Assembly: GCA_002772325.1 (NCBI GenBank)
Contig: PCSL01000027.1
Coordinates: 852-9,413 of the forward strand
Reading direction: 5' to 3'
DNA length: 8,562 bases
Source of the DNA: Chloroflexi bacterium CG23_combo_of_CG06-09_8_20_14_all_45_10
GTDB lineage: Bacteria > Chloroflexota > Dehalococcoidia > GIF9 > AB-539-J10
The translations under genes and the position numbers were made by a program. Positions 1 to 7,000 of this stretch are shown here, one piece after another. The first letter of the stretch is position 1. Every line of letters begins with the position of its first letter. The notes under the pieces are model-generated. The model ran no database searches and was not told the DNA's origin. It saw only the letters and a program-made list of their open reading frames with translations.

Positions 1-868
1 CATAAAGCCTTTCGTTTCTAGGTGTATTGGAATGTAAAAGGAGCAGTGCTTTCTGAAGATGCTCTTCAATCTCGGATTTAGTGACGTTCTTGTGAGCTCT
101 CATCTTTGGCAAAGGTTCTTTCTCAAGAAGCCAGTATTTATCGCTAATATCCACACCTCCCAGTTTGAGTATGGTCTCTATTGCTATCCTTCTCCTACCC
201 TGCTTCAGCTTGCCCTCAAAGAAGTTCTCTACAGCATTAATCTCCTCAGCCTCTTCTACCAGTCTATTAAGCTGCTCATAGCTGGCATACACCATATCAA
301 CCAGCTTAGCTGTGATATGATCATTGTTAATTATCTCGCCATCTTTAAGTTCAAGCAAGCCATCCAGGCTCTTGCCATACTTAGCCTCCTCCCAAAAGAA
401 GAGGCCGGTTTTCCGCTGTGCTAACTTAGCTCTGTAATAACAAGTCTCACCTTCAGATAGCCGTTCAAGGTCTTCAGTCCACTCAGAGGAAGCATCATTT
501 ATCACTTCAACCGCAAATTTGCCAGCAGATAGCGTCAAAGGAGGGGTCTCATAGTCATACACCAAAACAAGCTTACTAGGCTTAAGTTTTGGAATAATAT
601 CAGTTACCTTACCAGACCAAACTACCCATTTACCCCTGTATTTATTCCAGTTATCTTGCCCTTGTTGCTCACCGAGTTCATAAGAAAAAACAAGTTTACC
701 AAGCTCGCCGGGAGGTTTAGCGATGTATTCAACTTGCTGGTCTTGGCTTGGCAATATATCCTCCTGTGAGGGGGATATCAAAGAAGGGCCGCAAGCGCAA
801 AGTTCAACAGACAATAAAAGGCAGGAGATAGCAAGCAGTAGCCGTTTTTTCTTTAAGACTTTGGCCAT
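1..868 (-). CDS. Putative lipoprotein, possible OB-fold domain, C-terminus cut by window edge
   Basis: An open frame runs from ATG at 868 to the left edge without a stop, giving 289 visible residues. The N-terminus is a lipoprotein signal: K/R-rich residues 3-9, a hydrophobic stretch 10-23, then the lipobox LCAC with Cys26 as the likely lipidated residue. Residues about 72-105 (KYRGKWVVWSGKVTDI and the following strand) resemble the OB-fold 'tRNA_anti-like' lipoproteins, where a conserved 'Y-x-G-K-x-V-x-x-x-G-x-V' strand opens the barrel; this is a motif-level guess. Residues about 183-289 are charged and probably helical. The start is bounded by an in-frame stop at 877-875. AAGGAG lies only 2 bases upstream of the ATG, and the start sits inside the end of the upstream lipoprotein gene, so translation is probably coupled. 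Function unknown; probably anchored on the outer face of the membrane. Confidence 0.8.
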   Translation of the reverse strand, partial: MAKVLKKKRLLLAISCLLLSVELCACGPSLISPSQEDILPSQDQQVEYIAKPPGELGKLVFSYELGEQQGQDNWNKYRGKWVVWSGKVTDIIPKLKPSKLVLVYDYETPPLTLSAGKFAVEVINDASSEWTEDLERLSEGETCYYRAKLAQRKTGLFFWEEAKYGKSLDGLLELKDGEIINNDHITAKLVDMVYASYEQLNRLVEEAEEINAVENFFEGKLKQGRRRIAIETILKLGGVDISDKYWLLEKEPLPKMRAHKNVTKSEIEEHLQKALLLLHSNTPRNERLY

Positions 869-1281
869 AGCTCCTTATATGATGCAATCATAAGCAAACT
901 GCTCATATATATTTTCCACTTCCCGTCTTCTTTTTTAAGTTGAACCGTATCTTTTTCCTGACTACCATCTCGGTAGTGGAGGGTGAGATAAAGTATGGCC
1001 ATATAGCCGTACTCCTCTCCACCCTTAATATCTATTCGTGCAATAGTTCCTTCTTTCGTCGCTGCATCCATTTGCTCTTCAAATGATGGCATTCCAAGAG
1101 GCCACATTTCCATGGCCATTTGAGTATGAATTGACAGGTAGCTTTTAGCCTTTGCATAGTTACCTTCGTTTCCCGCTTTGTAGAAAGCCTTAACAGCATC
1201 GGAAGGTGATCCTCCGCCACAACCAGACACTAGGAGGGAAAGCAAAACTAAAACTGCTATTAAAGCTACGCCTTTCTTCAT
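853..1281 (-). CDS. Small lipoprotein with NTF2-like (DUF4878-type) domain
   Basis: The product has 142 residues. Residues 1-21 form a lipoprotein signal with lipobox LVSGC (Cys21 lipidated), followed by a short Gly/Ser linker. The rest fits the DUF4878/NTF2-like pattern: a helix with SPSDAVKAFYKAGNEGNYAKA (residues 25-45) and a 'YLS' turn, then strands ending in the typical 'DG-x-x-x-x-D-T-V-x-L-x-K-E-D-G-K-W-K-I' (residues 105-124). Proteins of this fold are small cone-shaped domains that often sit on the outer membrane face; their ligands are mostly unknown. AGGAAGGGG (1298-1290) with 8-base spacing supports the start. It lies 99 bases downstream of the small membrane protein gene and overlaps the next lipoprotein gene by 16 bases, so the three probably form one operon. 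Family assignment is from motif recall, not a search. Confidence 0.88.
   Translation of the reverse strand: MKKGVALIAVLVLLSLLVSGCGGGSPSDAVKAFYKAGNEGNYAKAKSYLSIHTQMAMEMWPLGMPSFEEQMDAATKEGTIARIDIKGGEEYGYMAILYLTLHYRDGSQEKDTVQLKKEDGKWKIYMSSLLMIASYKELWPKS
871..876 (-). promoter_or_regulatory. Ribosome-binding site with very short spacing, inside the upstream gene
   Basis: AAGGAG lies within the last codons of the DUF4878-like lipoprotein gene, only 2 bases before ATG 868. An in-frame stop at 877-875 excludes an earlier start. The short spacing would be weak for free initiation, so re-initiation by ribosomes finishing the upstream gene is likely. Confidence 0.5.
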
Positions 1282-1380
1282 TTAAGCATCCCCTTCCTGT
1301 TTTTACTGAAGCTATTCAAGCTACTTGCCTTTGATTTAACCTTTATCTACAAAGCTCTTGTTGAAGAATTCACCATTGGC

Positions 1381-1629
1381 TTACCACGGCAAGGACAAAG
1401 AAGGCCCACCGGACGTTATGATAGCTGCTAAGAGAATGCCGCTTATAGCAAGCAATGTCACTCTTAGTGGTGTGCTTTCTTCGGCTGAGAATAAACCACC
1501 CCAGAGCAGGGCAAGCGGCAGTATGAAAGCTCCTGCAAAGAATACCCCTTCTGTCCCGCTGCCAAGGCCAACGACTACTAGTAATAGACCAAGCGCCACT
1601 GCTATAAACAGCCCTGATTTTCTCTCCAT
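1381..1629 (-). CDS. Small three-helix membrane protein
   Basis: The product has 82 residues when started at ATG 1629. A longer frame starts at 1689, but GGAGGG (1641-1636) lies 6 bases before the inner ATG and the predicted transcription start (near 1669) falls downstream of the outer one, so the shorter form is preferred. Three hydrophobic segments are visible at about residues 6-23, 28-47 and 56-72, with short charged turns (E50, E51, R56) and a Ser/Pro-rich tail. Positively charged residues near the start (MERK) suggest an inward N-terminus. I recognise no family; it could be a small accessory or anchoring protein for the two lipoproteins downstream. Two overlapping frames (1370-1705 minus, 1358-1666 plus) cover the same DNA but lack good ribosome-binding sites and this clear membrane pattern. 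Confidence 0.7.
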   Translation of the reverse strand: MERKSGLFIAVALGLLLVVVGLGSGTEGVFFAGAFILPLALLWGGLFSAEESTPLRVTLLAISGILLAAIITSGGPSLSLPW

Positions 1630-1635
1630 TTTGCG

Positions 1636-1641
1636 CCCTCC
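1636..1641 (-). promoter_or_regulatory. Ribosome-binding site deciding the start at 1629
   Basis: GGAGGG on the minus strand sits 6 bases before ATG 1629. This favours the 82-residue product over the 102-residue one starting at 1689. Confidence 0.75.
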
Positions 1642-1675
1642 GTTTTGTAATTTCCTTATCGCATGACTGACTAAT

Positions 1676-1705
1676 AGTATAGGCTGCACTTGGGAATTGC
1701 GTCAA
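1676..1705 (-). promoter_or_regulatory. Sigma70-like promoter for the leftward lipoprotein group
   Basis: On the minus strand TTGACG (1705-1700) and TATACT (1681-1676) are separated by 18 bases. Each hexamer matches the consensus at five of six positions. Transcription would begin near 1669 and give a leader of about 40 bases before ATG 1629. No experimental support is available. Confidence 0.65.
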
Positions 1706-1867
1706 TAGGTATCCGCTGAAGGTCTAGAACATGTCGAAATTTATCCCTTAACGAGCTTCGTCCAGCGGCTGTTTTGAAAAAGTAGCAAAGTCTACCTGAC
1801 CCGTTCCCAGAACTATTACCCAATTGTATTCAAAACACGTCGGACCACACAAAATATTTGCTACCAC
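1706..1867. repeat. Control region between divergent promoters with interleaved inverted repeats
   Basis: This non-coding stretch separates the two promoters. It holds two perfect 8-base inverted pairs: GTTTTGAA (1771-1778) with TTCAAAAC (1829-1836), and GTAGCAAA (1782-1789) with TTTGCTAC (1857-1864). The pairs are interleaved (a, b, a', b'), and the last arm ends 3 bases before the rightward -35 element. A weaker pair, CCGCTG (1713-1718) with CAGCGG (1763-1768), lies to the left. These could be operator arms for a regulator of both directions, but short repeats in AT-rich DNA also arise by chance. Confidence 0.35.
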
Positions 1868-1897
1868 TTGCTTCCAAACTTCCGTTGGGCTTATAAT
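1868..1897 (+). promoter_or_regulatory. Sigma70-like promoter for the rightward membrane/secreted group
   Basis: TTGCTT (1868-1873) and a perfect TATAAT (1892-1897) are separated by 18 bases. Transcription would begin near 1904, giving a leader of about 40 bases before ATG 1944. The -35 matches consensus only in its TTG, which suggests moderate strength or dependence on an activator. Confidence 0.6.
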
Positions 1898-1943
1898 ATC
1901 TTGCAGTAGTAAGGCGAAAGGCAGAATGAGCGGAGGTTAGCAG

Positions 1944-2864
1944 ATGGCTAAGGCAGCAAATAAGCTACAAAAGTCCTTCCTAGGTAGGGAAGAAACTGAG
2001 AAATTCCTTGTTAACTTGGAAAAGCTCAAGTCTGAGGCTTCTATTACCGATGAGCAATATAATTTTCTTAAGGAGGACTATAACCAGAGACTAGCCAGCG
2101 TAAGCTCGGAAATAGCCCAGCAAAGGGTTGAACTTAAGAGTCAACTAGAGGACTCTCAAACAGGCTTGGCAACCAACAAATTGGAACTGGAAAGGCTTGG
2201 CCTCAGATTTAAGGTGGGCGAACTGCCTCTGGAAAAGTATCAGCGCTTAGATCGAAAGGTACGAAAGCGGATAAGCAAGACGGAGGCCAAAATAGCCGAG
2301 CTACGAAGGCTCCTCAAGGCGAACTCTTCCAGTGACATCAGCATCTTACCCACTAAACCAAGAAAGGGGAGGTCTATAAAGGAGGGGTTCTCCATCCCAG
2401 AAGCTTCATCATTTACAGCATTCATAAGCTCTATGGAGGAACTTGCAAGTCCCCGAACAAGGCTTCTAGGTTTGGTTGGTGGACTGTTCTTATTCATAGG
2501 CGTTTTCATGCCTTGGGTCTCAATAGGCGCTTTTGGATTTGCCACTAGCATTCAAGGCATTGATCTCAGCGGACATATAGGAGCAGCAGGCATAATCTGT
2601 GGACTTCTCGCTATTGGCGCTGCCTTCTTGGCTGAATCAGGAGCGAAGGGTTTTGTGCATATATTGGTAGGCGCTATCCCCTTAATAGTTCTCCTGATTG
2701 TTAGCCTTGTTCCAAGTCCTAGCTTGGGAGGATTAGGAGCATATGGAAACTTATTTGAGGAAATGATAAAGGCGCTGACAACCATTAGGGAAGGGCTTGT
2801 CTTTTATATAGCGGCAGCTATCGCTGTAATTTGTGGCGGAGTGTTTGAGCGCCGCGAAGGATGA
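1944..2864 (+). CDS. Coiled-coil plus four-helix membrane protein, paralogue 1
   Basis: The product has 306 residues with no signal peptide. Residues about 15-128 are charged and helical, with heptad-like spacing; they include EETEKFLVNLEKL, LKEDYNQRLASVSSEIA and a conserved 'F-K-V-G-E-L-P-L-x-x-Y' turn (residues 89-99) that recalls the short 'G-E-I-x-x-x-x-Y' turns of SHOCT-like modules. A basic, Pro/Ser-rich linker (about 129-165) follows. Four membrane segments lie at about 174-196, 211-231, 237-256 and 284-301, the first ending in MPW, and the last preceded by TIREG. GGAGGT with 6-base spacing supports the start. The next gene is a clear paralogue, 51 bases downstream. The coiled coil is predicted to be cytoplasmic. 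No named family is recognised; scaffold, sensor or partner-binding roles are all possible. Confidence 0.85.
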   Translation: MAKAANKLQKSFLGREETEKFLVNLEKLKSEASITDEQYNFLKEDYNQRLASVSSEIAQQRVELKSQLEDSQTGLATNKLELERLGLRFKVGELPLEKYQRLDRKVRKRISKTEAKIAELRRLLKANSSSDISILPTKPRKGRSIKEGFSIPEASSFTAFISSMEELASPRTRLLGLVGGLFLFIGVFMPWVSIGAFGFATSIQGIDLSGHIGAAGIICGLLAIGAAFLAESGAKGFVHILVGAIPLIVLLIVSLVPSPSLGGLGAYGNLFEEMIKALTTIREGLVFYIAAAIAVICGGVFERREG

Positions 2865-2915
2865 CTTCCCCTGCTTTGGCTTTGGCGGATATGGAGGTTT
2901 AAAAGATAAGAGCAG

Positions 2916-4004
2916 ATGAGTATATACTTCTTAATTTTCTTATTTATAGTAGTCATCGCGATTATCGTGGCGGCAGTTCGTTCTTCAAGACCTCGAGGGA
3001 TAGCTAAGGAAGCGAAAAGCCTTCAAGATATTTCCTTGCTAAAGGAGGAAACCGAAAAATACTTGACCAACCTCGAAGAACTCGGGCAGGATGATTCTGT
3101 TAGTCAAGAACTATATGGCCCGATGAAGGAGAATTACCAGCGGCGTATAGCTCAAGCCGCAGCAGAAATAGCGAAGATAAAAAACAGTCTCACAGGGGAG
3201 TTAGAGGGCAGACAAAGGGACCTAGAGGCCTATGAACTGGAACTTAACAGGCTGAGCCTCAGGCTAAAAGTAGGAGAACTGCCTTTAAAAGCGTATCTGG
3301 CTTCGGAGCGCAAGTTACGAAAGAACACAAGGGAGACCAAGTCGGAAATAGAGCAAATAAAAAGGCTTCTAGCCGCAGAATCCTCAGTTGAAGTTCGAGG
3401 CTATGGAGGTATTTCTATTGGAAAGATTGCCGCTCTCAGAGTGGAAAGGGTCACTCCTCCCCCGAAAGTAGCACCCAAAGCTCCACAAGTAAGAGCTTTC
3501 CCTTCGTTTGTCAGCTCTGGCAGTGACCTTCTGGCTCCAAAAACAAGGCTACTGGGAATCATAGCCGGTGTCGTACTCATAATCACCATTTTCCTGAAGT
3601 GGGCTTCCACCAAACCAATTCTAGGCATCTCGTTGAGCTTTTCTGGCTCAGACTTTAGCACCGCCATATTTGCTGCTGCCATAGCTTGTGGTGTTATCGC
3701 CCTTGTTGCCGGATTCTTAGCCCAGCCTCGACCCCGAGGCATGCTATATATTGGCGCTGGCGCAGTAGCGCTAATAACGTTCCTGGTTATATGGCTTTCT
3801 GGTCCCAGCGTCCCGGTGGAACTAAGCGAATTTGGGCAGTCACTACAACAGGAATTGCTGGAAATGGTGACTATTAGGGAAGGACTCTACTTATACATAG
3901 CTTCAGCCATCGCAATCATTGCTAGTGGCGTGTTAAGTCTTAGAAGAGTCTTGAAGAGCAAAGTGGTTACTCAGGAGAAATCTTTCACAGGCCAAGAGCT
4001 TTAA
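2916..4004 (+). CDS. Coiled-coil plus four-helix membrane protein with extra N-terminal helix, paralogue 2
   Basis: The product has 362 residues and the same plan as the gene before it, with an added N-terminal membrane helix (residues 2-21) followed by a basic patch (RSSRPRG). The helical region (about 40-153) repeats the paralogue's landmarks: EETEKYLTNLEEL, MKENYQRRI and LKVGELPLKAY (117-127). A Pro-rich linker (about 178-197, PPPKVAPKAP) leads to four further membrane segments at about 211-229, 250-269, 275-294 and 322-340; TIREGLYLYIASAIAI matches the paralogue's last helix. Five helices in total put the coiled coil on a side that depends on the first helix. The ribosome-binding site is weak: GGAGG lies 18 bases upstream and only AAGAG is close. 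An in-frame stop at 2907 rules out an earlier start. Function unknown. Confidence 0.85.
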   Translation: MSIYFLIFLFIVVIAIIVAAVRSSRPRGIAKEAKSLQDISLLKEETEKYLTNLEELGQDDSVSQELYGPMKENYQRRIAQAAAEIAKIKNSLTGELEGRQRDLEAYELELNRLSLRLKVGELPLKAYLASERKLRKNTRETKSEIEQIKRLLAAESSVEVRGYGGISIGKIAALRVERVTPPPKVAPKAPQVRAFPSFVSSGSDLLAPKTRLLGIIAGVVLIITIFLKWASTKPILGISLSFSGSDFSTAIFAAAIACGVIALVAGFLAQPRPRGMLYIGAGAVALITFLVIWLSGPSVPVELSEFGQSLQQELLEMVTIREGLYLYIASAIAIIASGVLSLRRVLKSKVVTQEKSFTGQEL

Positions 4005-4065
4005 GCGGGCGATTTTTAAATTTTCTGAACCTGTAACTGCATGTGGAACTGAGGGGAGAGGACAG

Positions 4066-7000
4066 ATGAAAAAGAGACATTTGTTAGCGGTTGTGATTAT
4101 TCTAGCTTTATTCCTGATACCAACCCCTCAGAGCTTTGCTGCTACAAGTGGAGACCCGCTCCAGATAAGTTCAACACCTTCCCATCCAAGCAGAACAATC
4201 TACGTTGATGATGACCTTTCTGATTATCCCAATGCCGATTTCACCAAGATTCAGGATGCCGTGGATGCAGCCAGCCTAGGAGATACCATTATCGTCTACA
4301 GTGGAACCTATCATAGTAACCTTTCTCTTGGTAAGGAGTTAGCCCTCAAAGGCATCGACTACCCGGTTGTTGATGGCAACAGGAGTACTGTTATTACAGT
4401 GACCGTAGATAACTGCTCCATACGGGGTTTCAAACTGGTCAACGGTGGCCATCACCCCAGTTGGCCTGCCGCTGGAGTCTGGATTAAATCTGATAGCAAT
4501 GTAATTGAATCTAACATTATAGAAAGCAATCGAAATGGTATTAAACTAAGCGATGCAAACTACAATGTAATAAGAAGAAACAAAATCTATTCAAACGACA
4601 ACGACGGCATTTCCTTGGGAGACAGCTTATCAAAAGGATCGCACAGCAATGAAATCTCCGGAAATGATATCTTCTCAAATGGACAATATGGAATTAGCTT
4701 ATTCCGTTCCTCGAACAACAAGATAAGTGCAAACAATATATCGCAGAATGGGCATAAGAGCGATTATGGCGGCATGAGTATCTATTTAGCGAATTCAACA
4801 AAGAACCTCGTCTACTTAAACGACTTTGTAGATAACTTTAGGGATGTGTATGCTCTCGACTCAACTGGGAACATTTGGAACTGTCCAGAAAAAAGAACCT
4901 ACACGCATAGCGGCAAGGTTTCTATAAGTTACCTCGGCAACTACTGGAGCGATTACACTGGGAGCGACGCCGATGGAAACGGCATCCACGATATTCCTTA
5001 TAGCATAACAACGTACACCTATACTAGCTCCGTTACACCCAACAGGAGAATACAGGGAGATAATGATGATTATCCCCTAATTGAGCCCTTTGAGAATTAT
5101 AAGGAAGGAGTCATTTCTGCGGAACCTAACCTTACTGATTACAAGAAGCGACAGCAAATCATGGAGATGGTGAACTTTCATAGGAGTTCAATACCCACAG
5201 AGCTTGTTCTTGCAGTTATGCGTCAAGAAGGTGGCGTAGGTGCATTTTATGTAAATAGCTGGGAGAAGGATGATAATTATGATAATCATGGATCGTGGTC
5301 ACAGCCTAAGAACGGTGACGGAGTAATGCAAGTTACTTCTGATAGCGGTCATCGTCATACATACACGCATAGTCAAGATGGTTACGATCTTTGTATAAAG
5401 GACGGTTGTGATTATCTTTTGGAAAACTATGATACATATGGTTCTTATGTTCAGGCTGTACTTCACTACAATTCAGGCCCGGATAGCCTTTACATTTACT
5501 TGGGAAAGAGTAAGGGAGACCCAAAATACCTCTTACACGTTGCTACTCAACTAAGCGATTTTGTACCGCATTTATATGGCTTACAAAATCAGAATTTGGT
5601 TAATGTGCTGAACCAAGGCCAGAATATCGTCGACAGCTACTTAAATAACAAGGACATTAAGACTGGGCAATCAGGCGACTACTACAAACCCTGGCAATGC
5701 CGATTAGAAAGGGACCTTCACGGACTGACTTTCAAAACAGGCGACCAGGTAAACGTCACTGCCAAGGATGGATGGAATATGCGGAGCGAACCTAGGCTGG
5801 GTGACCAATATATGAAAACTCCACCATCCCCACTCTCTAAAGGTAGTGAAGGACAAATACTCAAACACAATGACAATGGCATATTTGCAGATGGACATTA
5901 CTGGTGGTATGTAAAGTTTGGAGAATATACAGGCTGGTGTGCAGAGGATGGTCTAACATCACTATCACGAAAAGAGCCTTCGGGCTTGGTAACCATAAAG
6001 ATAGCCAATGTAAACTGCCAGGAATTAGCAGCACTCGGTGCTGGCATAAACAAAGCCTTAGACCAGGCAAGGGAACGAGATAAAGTCAGGAAACTTGCCG
6101 CATTCCGAGCGCAAGCCTTAGCTCTGGAAGCTGAAAATGTTGGTGGATTATTCGCGGGTGTTGGTGGTTTCTTTAGAAAGATTCTATCGAGAATTGGCTG
6201 GATCGATATACAACCGCCCGAAAATGTTATCGAGCTTTCGATAGAGGCAGAGAGCGTATTGTTCGGACTCTCACACACAGGCACAGAGTTAGCCACCCTA
6301 TTCCTTGGTCCATTAGGTGGAGCAGTTGCAGCAGTGCTTTCTGAACTCGGAAAATTGGCTGGCAAGGAGATAGGGACAAGAGGAGTCTTGCGAAATATAG
6401 GCTATGTAGAAGTCGAAAAATCTGGCGTTGGGTTAATGACCGTCATCTATGATAAGTCAGCAAAAGTTGCCTGGGTAACTGTGGATTTGGATGACCTCAA
6501 GCAGGAGTGGAAGGAAGATTACGGCTGGGAAGATGAGCATATTTATATGTACGTTCCCTTCGACAAAGAACCGCCTAACCTAAAGAAGCCTGTAGACCTT
6601 GATAAGTGGTTTATCTATAAAAGAGAGCAATTGGAGGCACCAAGCGCACCAGCATCTCCAAGATTGATATCACCTACAAAAGGCACCACAGTAACCAGCC
6701 CGGTGTTCCTTGAGTGGAATAAAGTACCAGGAGCAATTGAATACGATTTTAACGTCAGAGTGGATGCCAATATAGGGGAGGTTGGTGGATATCTTTGGGG
6801 AGCTACTCCCCAAACTAAATATTCGTTTGACTTGTCTGGCATCGTTGCTTATCCTCCTGACAATAGGTTTTACTGGGGTGTTCGTGCAAAAGACACGCTT
6901 GGCAGGTACAGCGACTGGAGTCTAGGCACTTTTTACTACTTTCCGGCTCCATCTCATCCTTGGCCTATGTTTGGGCACGATGCCCAGAACACGTTTTGCA

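Noticed and set aside
59..424. Plus-strand frame of 121 codons at the left edge
   Set aside because: It lies opposite the partial minus-strand lipoprotein, which has a signal peptide, lipobox and an uninterrupted frame to the edge; the plus frame has no recognisable motif.
1282..1380. Separate promoter for the NTF2-like lipoprotein gene
   Set aside because: Only weak hexamers with poor spacing (such as TTCAAC with a -10 like TTAAAT at 20 bases) were seen, so the gene is assumed to be read from the promoter near 1690.
1358..1666. Plus-strand frame of 102 codons over the small membrane protein gene
   Set aside because: It lacks a good ribosome-binding site and its product is low-complexity Pro/Ser/Ala sequence; the minus strand gives a clean three-helix protein with a well-placed ribosome-binding site and promoter.
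1370..1705. Second minus-strand frame of 111 codons over the same region
   Set aside because: Its start codon lies within the -35 element and it shows no membrane or domain pattern; it is a shadow of the 82-residue gene.
1926..1940. Four-codon frame ATG-AGC-GGA-GGT-TAG as a leader peptide
   Set aside because: It overlaps the ribosome-binding site of the 1944 gene and has no ribosome-binding site of its own; it is most likely chance.
4005..4065. Possible terminator or promoter between the second paralogue and the mosaic gene
   Set aside because: The T-rich run at 4014-4024 lacks a preceding GC-rich hairpin and no hexamer pair with proper spacing was found, so read-through transcription is the simpler reading.
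5898..6365. Minus-strand frame of 155 codons inside the mosaic gene
   Set aside because: It lies entirely opposite a well-supported domain-rich gene, has biased Pro/Ala/Ser composition and no ribosome-binding or promoter support.
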